A DNA stretch of 10,031 bases from Treponema sp. (GTDB lineage: Bacteria > Spirochaetota > Spirochaetia > Treponematales > Breznakiellaceae): the NCBI GenBank assembly GCA_031254795.1, contig JAIRTS010000168.1, forward strand, positions 1-10,031. The letters run 5' to 3'. Below are positions 1 to 4,487 of the stretch, in pieces. Positions within the stretch are counted from its first letter, which is position 1, and each line of letters opens with the position of its first letter. The translations under genes were made by a program, and so were the position numbers. The notes under the pieces were generated by a model. That model was not told where the DNA came from and did not search any database. It saw nothing but the letters and a program-made list of their open reading frames with translations.

Positions 1-309
1 CCGCCCGGTGAAATTGTTCCGTTTCCCTAGATACGCCCGGGCTATCGCTATCGCGCCCTTCCCCTTGATGTGTCCCGCCACGGTCGACGCCCCACGCTTC
101 GGCGGTATTTCCACCAGCATATGGATGTGGTCTGAGCGTACATGCCCCCTTCACTATCTCGCTTTCCCGCCGCCCGGCCAATTCGTGGAATATCCCCCTA
201 AATACGGGGCCGCCTCCCCATGGAGCCTCTTCCTCCGAAGCTTCGGCGTCCATACAATGCGGCGCTCGCAGCCCCATACGCTATGGGATAGGCTATTATA
301 GTCTTTCAT
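1..309 (-). pseudogene. tnpA: IS200/IS605-family transposase TnpA, frameshifted, partial at left edge
   Basis: This is the N-terminal part of a small HUH (Y1) transposase that would move single-stranded IS200/IS605 DNA. It starts at 309 (MKDYNSLSHSVWGCERRIVW) with AGGAGG at 315-320, 5 bases upstream. Reading frame 1 carries the family start and continues to about 198. A one-base loss at the C5 run 194-198 (plus strand) moves homology to a second frame (GIFHELAGRRESEIVKG). A one-base gain at the C5 run 145-149 moves it on to HVRSDHIHMLVEIPPK. The HUH pair His-Ile-His is encoded at 121-129. The catalytic tyrosine region lies beyond base 1. The two indels cancel, but the first frame reaches a stop before the second indel, so no full protein is made. 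Family assignment rests on the HUH motif and the following VEIPPKRGAS...GHIKGKGAI block, typical of TnpA. Confidence 0.88.
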
Positions 310-396
310 CCACGCCTCCTATCTGTTGGGCTTCGCGCGGCTCACTGACAGGAGAACATCCTTGATACTCATGGAAATGTCAAACTCTTATCGTCA

Positions 397-413
397 CCCC
401 GGCATAGCCGGGG
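397..413. repeat. GC-rich perfect stem-loop at the IS200/avd junction
   Basis: The sequence CCCCGGC-ATA-GCCGGGG forms a 7-bp perfect stem with a 3-base loop. It sits 88 bases upstream of the tnpA start codon and directly next to the point where avd coding similarity begins. This position fits the subterminal hairpin of an IS200/IS605 left end. A rho-independent terminator is less likely, since only a short and interrupted T-rich stretch follows. Confidence 0.6.
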
Positions 414-414
414 G

Positions 415-723
415 GTTACCATTTTTAATTGTTTTGAGCCAATCGTAAACCGCTTCTCTTCGTATGAAAAAAACACCTTGTGCGTGAACATTGCAAATTG
501 CATGTACCGCATAATGGAAAAAATCATTAAGACGAATAGAAGCATGGATAAAGCCGCGGGGTGGTATGATGTGGACACGGAGCTAGAAATACTACGCAAC
601 TACGTCCGCCGCTCGCGAAAAAAGGGCTCTAAATACCTTTCGATAAGGAGCTATGAGACGGCTGTAAAACAACTATCGGAAGTTGGCCGCGTTTTGGGCG
701 GCCTGATTAAAAAGGGCAATTGA
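415..723 (+). pseudogene. avd: DGR accessory variability determinant (Avd-like four-helix protein), N-terminus lost
   Basis: Avd is the small basic four-helix-bundle partner of DGR reverse transcriptases; it binds the RT and the template RNA and is needed for mutagenic retrohoming. The open frame runs without a stop from the hairpin to TGA at 721-723. Conserved features include VNRFSSYEKNTLCVNIANCM, then MEKIIKTNRSMDKAAGW, and a C-terminal block YLSIRSYETAVKQLSEVGRV followed by LGGLIKK, the usual Avd ending. About 100 codons remain of a family length near 115-125. No ATG exists upstream in frame; the only start near the front is TTG at 478, which would remove helix 1. I infer that the IS200-like insertion replaced the first 15 or so codons and the native promoter. 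The position immediately before the template repeat supports the identity. An unusual short Avd starting at TTG 478 is possible but unlikely. Confidence 0.8.
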
Positions 724-725
724 TG

Positions 726-830
726 AATAGCGGGAACTGGAATAATGGCGTTCACGCCGGGGTGTGCGCCGTCAACGCGAACAACTACCCCTGGAACGTG
801 AACACGAACATTGGGGTTCGGCTCGCCTGT
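726..830 (+). repeat. DGR template repeat (TR), approximate limits
   Basis: This non-coding template would be transcribed and reverse-transcribed with adenine mutagenesis, and the cDNA copied into a variable repeat of a C-type-lectin-fold target gene. Read in the phase of 720-947 it gives NSGNWNNGVHAGVCAVNANN followed by YPWNVNTNIGVRLACD. This is the usual look of a TR: ten Asn codons, all AAC or AAT, within about 30 codons, and a C-type-lectin ending of the NxNIGxR type. It begins a few bases after the avd stop and is followed 174 bases later by the RT, the classic avd-TR-RT order. No second copy (VR) is visible in the window, so exact ends and the IMH* cannot be fixed. The short ORF that runs through it is taken as non-genic. 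Confidence 0.85.
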
Positions 831-839
831 GATAATTTT

Positions 840-861
840 CTTTGCTTTGCAAAAAGTAAAG
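840..861 (+). other. Stem-loop with GCAA tetraloop directly after the TR
   Basis: CTTTGCTTT-GCAA-AAAGTAAAG folds into a 9-bp stem (one G-U pair) capped by GCAA, a GNRA-type tetraloop. It starts 10 bases past the apparent TR end, in the spacer that in studied DGRs belongs to the template RNA and is needed for cDNA priming. Its role as an RNA element is inferred from position and fold. Confidence 0.55.
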
Positions 862-958
862 ATGTTTGTAGAATTACGGTTTTGCAAGCAGTGGCGCTCC
901 GCAAGGAAAATCGTCAGATTGATTGCCCTCACCTTCGCGGCGGGTGAAAGTAAGGTGG

Positions 959-987
959 CGCCGCGCCTACAGGTGCGGCGTTTTTTT
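959..987 (+). terminator. Hairpin plus T7: terminator or attenuator between TR and RT
   Basis: A 9-bp GC-rich stem (959-967 with 972-980, one G-U pair, loop TACA) is followed at once by seven T residues (981-987), the standard form of a rho-independent terminator. It lies 18 bases before the RT start codon, between template RNA and RT gene. It could end the TR RNA and lower RT expression. The T-rich stretch continues around the RT ribosome binding site. Confidence 0.7.
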
Positions 988-1004
988 GCATAAGGAAATT
1001 TTTT

Positions 1005-1500
1005 ATGGGTGAACTTTACACGCGTGTTTATGATTTTGAAAATCTTTACCAGGCGGCAAATATGGCTGCGGAAGATAAAAAGTATAAACCCGCCGCATTA
1101 CGCTTTTTTGCGAACTTGGAAGAAAACCTTATTGAATTGCAGAATGAGCTAATATGGAAAACCTACCGCCTTGGCAAGTACCATGAATTCAAAGTACGAG
1201 ACCCGAAACCGCGCGATATATCGACGCTCCCTTTCCGCGACCGCGTTATCCAGATTGCGCTACGCAACATTATTGAGCCAATCTTTGACAGCCGTTTTAT
1301 TTATGACTCCTATGCTTGCCGCTTAGGGAAAGGAACCGTTGCCGCCGCATCCCGTGTTTCATACTTTTTAGGAAAGCCGGACGCTACAAAATATCTAAAA
1401 TGCGATATTCACAAGTATTTTTATTCCATAAATATAAAAAAGCTGGAGGGGGATAATCAGGGAACGTTACATAGATGACGAGGATGTTTTAGAACTTATC
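1005..1500 (+). pseudogene. DGR reverse transcriptase, frameshifted and truncated
   Basis: This is the N-terminal part of a retron/DGR-type reverse transcriptase. The start at 1005 has AAGGA at 992-996, 8 bases upstream. Visible family features are the FANLEENLIELQNELI helix, FKVRDPKPRDISTLPFRDRV (template-binding motifs 1-2), an LRNIIEPIFDSRFIYDSYAC segment, and motif 3/A with the first catalytic aspartate, KCDIHKYFYSI (about residues 132-142). A one-base gain in the G5 run 1448-1452 breaks the frame, which stops at 1476-1478. In the next frame RT similarity resumes (IIRERYIDDEDVLELI) and then passes into IS3 transposase sequence near 1500. The SQ motif of DGR RTs, the YxDD box and the thumb are absent, roughly half of a normal 300-400-residue protein. 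No activity is expected. The DGR subtype is assigned from the TR and Avd context plus these motifs. Confidence 0.9.
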
Positions 1501-1673
1501 AATACGCTCAAACGGGAGCTGGAAACGGCGGACACGGCGAGACGGAGGTCGGGCAATCGGCGTTCATGTGTCTTGAGGCGTATTATAACCGAATTCGGCG
1601 GACTTTTAGTCCAATCCATTCGGCGTTTGACTATGTCGCGCCTGATGTGTTTAACTCCGGAAAAGCCGCTTAA
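1501..1673 (+). pseudogene. IS3-family transposase OrfB C-terminal fragment, frameshifted
   Basis: This is the tail of a DDE (rve-type) transposase. The first frame gives NTLKRELETA, the block that usually holds the last acidic residue region of IS3 OrfB. After a one-base shift near 1527-1533 the second frame gives ETEVGQSAFMCLEAYYNRIR, then a SPIHSAFDYVAPDVFNSG-like end and the stop TAA at 1671-1673. The pattern of a two-to-three-helix segment with YYNR followed by HSA-x-x-Y-x-xP is characteristic of IS3-family C-termini. Only about 55 of nearly 280 residues remain, so it is inactive. The precise junction with the RT cannot be set because NTLK could belong to either gene. Confidence 0.78.
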
Positions 1674-1701
1674 TGGTGTCTATCTAACACGGACAAGTCC
1701 A
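1501..1701 (+). mobile_element. IS3-family element, 3' remnant with terminal inverted repeat
   Basis: The remnant holds the last codons of an IS3-family OrfB and a right end. Read from the outside, the end begins TGGACTTGTCCG (minus strand from 1701), a typical IS3/IS150-like terminus, and lies 28 bases past the transposase stop. The left part of the element is missing: its sequence joins the RT gene near 1500. This suggests that the element inserted in or next to the RT and then suffered a deletion, or that it ended in a rearrangement with another copy. Confidence 0.72.
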
Positions 1702-2592
1702 CTATGCCTGCAACTTAAGTATGTCCTCCGCGCTTAATCCCGTCGGCGCCTCTATCACGTCAACCGCAAGCCCCTGTGTCCCAAAGCATGCCGCGCAATA
1801 TCGTCTCTACTTTCATCCCTGTCTTCGCTTCTGCCCTTCTCAACGCCTTTCTCAAACGCGGTGTTCACTCCGGTCATCCAGTCGGACAACGCTTTCTGCC
1901 GCGATATATACGCCCGCCGAAATCCCTCGCCCCGCGTCACCTCCTCAAGCCGCCTCTGCGCTTTCGCTATCGCTCCGTCCCTCTCCATTAGCTCCTCCAA
2001 TTCCTCTTCCGACGTGTTCACGTCCAAATACGTAAGCCATCGCCATAGCACGTCCTCTCTCCCCGACGCCTTCTCCGCCTCTTCCTGAACTTCGCCATGT
2101 TCAGAAAATGTATCTCCAGCGCCTCCGGCATAACACAATACTCCTTATGCCTGTCCTCCCTCAGCCGAAACGCCGTGTGAAACTTCTCCAGCCTCACATG
2201 GTCGAAATTCACGATGTTTATCGCGATAACCTGCGGCAGGTCCCCGTAGTCCCCGCCTTCCTTTATCCCCTCTGTATACTCCCGCGCCCAGTAGTACAGC
2301 GCGCGCTCCGTCATGTTATGCAGGCCTTTCAACTGCACTTCCACTTCCACCTCGACCTTGATATTCTTTTGGGCGTCGGTTTCCGCGAACGCGCGGAAGT
2401 CAAGGGCGGCGGCTTTGTCGCCGAGGGTCTCCGCAGAGAGAGTCTTGTTTTCGAGTGTTTTTATCAGGCGGAGAGGCTTTCATGGGAGTCCGCGAGTATG
2501 GCGTTGAGGAAAGCGAGGCGTTGCTCTTCGTCGCCTTCCTCGCCCATGACTTTGAGGAAGAGATAGTCGTTTAGGGGGTTGAATCGTTCCAT
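1702..2592 (-). pseudogene. Rpn-family recombination-promoting nuclease / PD-(D/E)XK transposase-like protein, three frameshifts
   Basis: The intact ancestor would be a protein of about 297 residues from ATG at 2592 to TAG at 1704-1702. The family (Rpn, TIGR01784-type) has a PD-(D/E)XK nuclease core and spreads as many decayed copies in bacterial genomes. Frame 1 starts MERFNPLNDYLFLKVMGEEG and stops at 2464. After a one-base loss near 2470-2480 the next frame gives LRLIKTLENKTLSAETLGDK, then the core ALDFRAF...VEVEVQLKG with the catalytic-type Asp and Glu-x-Gln, and LYYWAREYTEG. A second loss near 2083-2088 leads to the helical EEAEKASGREDVLWRWLTYL region. A third near 1780 leads to the family's usual ending, PTGLSAEDILKLQA. 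All three shifts are equivalent to single-base deletions. A Val-Glu hexanucleotide repeat lengthens the core strand at about 2336-2353. The IS3 end lies directly against its stop codon. Confidence 0.87.
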
Positions 2593-2611
2593 ATGACAAT
2601 AATAGCGCGGC

Positions 2612-2617
2612 ATTATA
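2612..2617 (-). promoter_or_regulatory. Possible -10 box of the Rpn-like gene
   Basis: TATAAT on the minus strand lies 19 bases upstream of the ATG at 2592. A TTGACT lies only 4 bases before it, so it is not a properly spaced -35, and no other good -35 is seen. No ribosome binding site is visible before the ATG. Confidence 0.3.
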
Positions 2618-2636
2618 CAAAAGTCAACAGACAGAG

Positions 2637-2649
2637 CAGGCTTCGCCTG
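2637..2649. repeat. Short hairpin CAGGC-TTC-GCCTG
   Basis: A 5-bp stem with a 3-base loop, the first of three similar AGGC/GCCT hairpins in the intergenic region 2593-2856. Apart from these hairpins no gene or RNA is recognised in this 264-base region. Confidence 0.5.
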
Positions 2650-2709
2650 TTAGACGACTTCATACGGGGTGCTGTTTACAAGGGGGAGCGCGGCGGTCTG
2701 GTGTCAGAC

Positions 2710-2724
2710 ACAGGCAAAGCCTGT
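2710..2724. repeat. Short hairpin ACAGGC-AAA-GCCTGT
   Basis: A 6-bp perfect stem with an AAA loop. It shares the AGGC/GCCT core with the hairpins at 2637-2649 and 2833-2848. No T-run follows on the plus strand, so it is not a standard terminator. Confidence 0.5.
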
Positions 2725-2773
2725 TCTATACCTTCTCAAGGAACCACGGATTGCGCGGATAAAACAGGATGAA

Positions 2774-2830
2774 CGAGGTGTCGCGACGCAGGATGCGCGG
2801 TGCAAGATGACGCAGTGCCACCACACCTCG
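2774..2830. repeat. 8-base inverted repeat CGAGGTGT / ACACCTCG
   Basis: The arms at 2774-2781 and 2823-2830 are perfect complements separated by 41 bases. The second arm lies just before the third AGGC hairpin. It may be part of a small non-autonomous repeat or chance. Confidence 0.35.
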
Positions 2831-2832
2831 CG

Positions 2833-2848
2833 ATAGGCTTTTGCCTAT
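2833..2848. repeat. Hairpin ATAGGC-TTTT-GCCTAT downstream of the Maf-like gene
   Basis: A 6-bp perfect stem and 4-base loop 8 bases past the stop of the minus-strand gene that ends at 2857. Its place would suit transcription termination for the lepB-PBP-Maf operon, but no U-tract follows on that strand, so a repeat element is as likely. Confidence 0.45.
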
Positions 2849-2856
2849 GCAGCGTC

Positions 2857-4482
2857 CTACACATGACCGCCAATAGCGGCGGCTATTGACGCCCACCGCC
2901 GCGTTCTCTCCGCGATCTCGGCGGCAAAGTCTTGTTCTATTTTGTCAAACGCGCTCTGGAGAAACAACCGCATTTCCGCTTCGCGCGGGGGGAGGGCTAG
3001 AATGTCACCGGCGCGGGCGGTTCGCAGACCGTTAATGGCGAGACCTTCCTCAGAAAGCGAATAAACCGAGGGCATAGGCCGTGAACGCGCCGAACGCATA
3101 GAAAAAAGCCTGTTCTCAAACCACGCGGCGTAAAGGGAAAGCCTTTTGTCTGTCAGCGTTTTGCCGCCATTCGCCGCGCGCGCGTAAAAGGGAGACCCAT
3201 CGCGCAACGCCCTAAACGAGCAGGTTTCGGCCGGACATAAACGCGCCGCTTGAGCGTTCGCCTGCTTTTCAAAGAAAGCGTCTTTGAAATGGGTTTTAAA
3301 ATGCGGAAACGAAAGGTCAAGGCCAGCTATGAATATGACGGACGGGTCCAACTCAAGGCAGAGATCAAACGCCGTTGTCGCGACGGAGCCACCTGAGCCA
3401 AGCCGCCCCTTGGGATCGACCTTTTCTTCGATCTGTTTGCCAAACGGCAACGGCGTCGCGAACAAAAAAACGCGCTTGGCGCGGCGCAGGGTGCGCGGGT
3501 ATATGGCGCTCTCGGTTACAAGGCAAGCGCTTGACACGCCAAGCCGGTCAAGGTGCCGCGAGTTCCAGTATTGCGGATCCCCGCTTACGATCCAATCGGG
3601 GTCGACACCCGATCTAAGCAGGTAATTCAGGCTCGTGTCAACGCCGACGACCGCGCACCGTTCGGCAAACGCGGGTAGCAGAGCGGCCACGTCGTCCAGG
3701 GAAGGGCCGGCCGCGACGAGTAGCAGGGGAATGTCCCGTTTCAAAAGTCCTTTTAATCTGGAAACACCGGGATACGCGCAAACACAGTCTGAAATCGCGC
3801 AGTTTTTCAAAAAATTGCGCGTCCAACGATCCCCAAAGCGTTTCGCGGTCGCTTCGTTTACCGCGTCTTTTGTTTGCCATGTGTGTATGCGCCGCTCAAT
3901 GCCCGCGTACCACGCTTCGTCAAGTTGAACAAGGGCGCGGTTTTTAAGGATACGGGCGTCCTTTTTTTCATTGAAAAAAGAGAGCGCCCCAAATACCGCC
4001 GCTTCCGCGCCGGCCACACCAGCCACGCCGCTGTCCGCGTCTCCAAGCGCGAACACAATGATGTTTTTCGATAAGAAATTGGTGAAATCTCTGGTTTCAA
4101 AGGCTTTTTTGAGTATTTCAGGATGTTTTTCGACAATAATGATGGGGTGGCTGTTTCCGCATTGTTCCGCAACGGCGGCGACCGCGTACCCAAGTCCAAA
4201 GCCCAGCGCGACAATGACGCCATAAGACGCGACGGAAGCGGCGCCGCCCCCGTCGCCGCTTCCGACGACGGCGCGCGCGAGACGCGCCCCTTCCCGCGCC
4301 GGCTCCCGTTTTGAATGGACATAGACCCCGTTTACAACCAGCGTAGGCTCCCCGTCCGCCGCGGTTTCAAGCCGCAACGCCACTGGCGGCGTTGCCGCGT
4401 CAATCTGTTCCGCGAGACCGGGGAACAATTTCGTGATGACAGCCGCGTTTTTTGTCCATACGTCATTTTTTTCCATGCTCAC
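2857..4482 (-). CDS. Maf/DUF115-family protein (motility-associated glycosyltransferase-like)
   Basis: The 541-residue protein belongs to the DUF115/MptE-like family. Members called Maf are implicated in transferring nonulosonic acids or related sugars to flagellin, and spirochaete flagellins are known to be glycosylated; activity here is inferred. A GFGLGY turn is at 94-99, followed by a Rossmann-like strand IIIVEKHPE at 114-122. The DUF115 core has LLLVAAGPSLDD (253-264), VGVDTSLNYLL (279-289), VSGDPQYWNSRHL (299-311), GSGGSVATTAFDLC (362-375) and IAGLDLSF (385-392). The GxGPSLD-type motif is the family hallmark. No signal peptide or membrane segment is seen, so it is cytoplasmic. The start is GTG at 4482 with GGAG upstream; ATG at 4476 is nearly as good (AGGA, 9 bases). 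It begins 5 bases after the stop of the PBP gene, as last gene of the operon. Confidence 0.85.
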   Translation of the reverse strand: MSMEKNDVWTKNAAVITKLFPGLAEQIDAATPPVALRLETAADGEPTLVVNGVYVHSKREPAREGARLARAVVGSGDGGGAASVASYGVIVALGFGLGYAVAAVAEQCGNSHPIIIVEKHPEILKKAFETRDFTNFLSKNIIVFALGDADSGVAGVAGAEAAVFGALSFFNEKKDARILKNRALVQLDEAWYAGIERRIHTWQTKDAVNEATAKRFGDRWTRNFLKNCAISDCVCAYPGVSRLKGLLKRDIPLLLVAAGPSLDDVAALLPAFAERCAVVGVDTSLNYLLRSGVDPDWIVSGDPQYWNSRHLDRLGVSSACLVTESAIYPRTLRRAKRVFLFATPLPFGKQIEEKVDPKGRLGSGGSVATTAFDLCLELDPSVIFIAGLDLSFPHFKTHFKDAFFEKQANAQAARLCPAETCSFRALRDGSPFYARAANGGKTLTDKRLSLYAAWFENRLFSMRSARSRPMPSVYSLSEEGLAINGLRTARAGDILALPPREAEMRLFLQSAFDKIEQDFAAEIAERTRRWASIAAAIGGHV

Positions 4483-4487
4483 GCTTC

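Larger units (their letters stand above)
1..414 (-). mobile_element. IS200/IS605-like element, upstream (LE-side) part
   Basis: The element comprises the broken tnpA, about 90 bases of leader without a gene (310-396), and a GC-rich stem-loop at 397-413 that would be the subterminal hairpin recognised by TnpA at the left end. The outer boundary is placed at about 414-420 because avd homology begins immediately after it. The other end is outside the window. The boundary is inferred and would need comparison with an intact copy. Confidence 0.55.

Noticed and set aside
8..301. Plus-strand 97-codon open frame at the left edge
   Set aside because: It is the antisense of the IS200 tnpA, whose minus-strand frames show the HUH motif and family blocks.
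397..413. GC hairpin as a rho-independent terminator
   Set aside because: The following TTACCATTTTTAATT is not an immediate T-run, and its place at the IS/avd junction fits an IS200 end better.
371..448. Small ORF MEMSNSYRHPGIAGG... reading through the GC hairpin
   Set aside because: Only 25 codons, crosses the IS/avd junction and the hairpin, and resembles nothing recognised.
720..947. 75-codon ORF over the template repeat as a protein gene
   Set aside because: Asn-rich start is the typical look of a DGR TR read in the VR phase; the rest has no protein-like character and covers the structured spacer.
726..1004. Retron msr/msd rather than DGR template
   Set aside because: The Asn-codon-rich CLec-like template and the Avd gene are DGR features; no inverted repeats framing an msr-msd were found.
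1721..2566. Several plus-strand ORFs in this interval
   Set aside because: All are antisense to the frameshifted Rpn-like gene, which has clear family similarity across four frame segments.
2630..2850. CRISPR array from repeated hairpins
   Set aside because: Repeats are only 13-16 bases, differ in loop and stem length, and lack regular spacers or cas genes.
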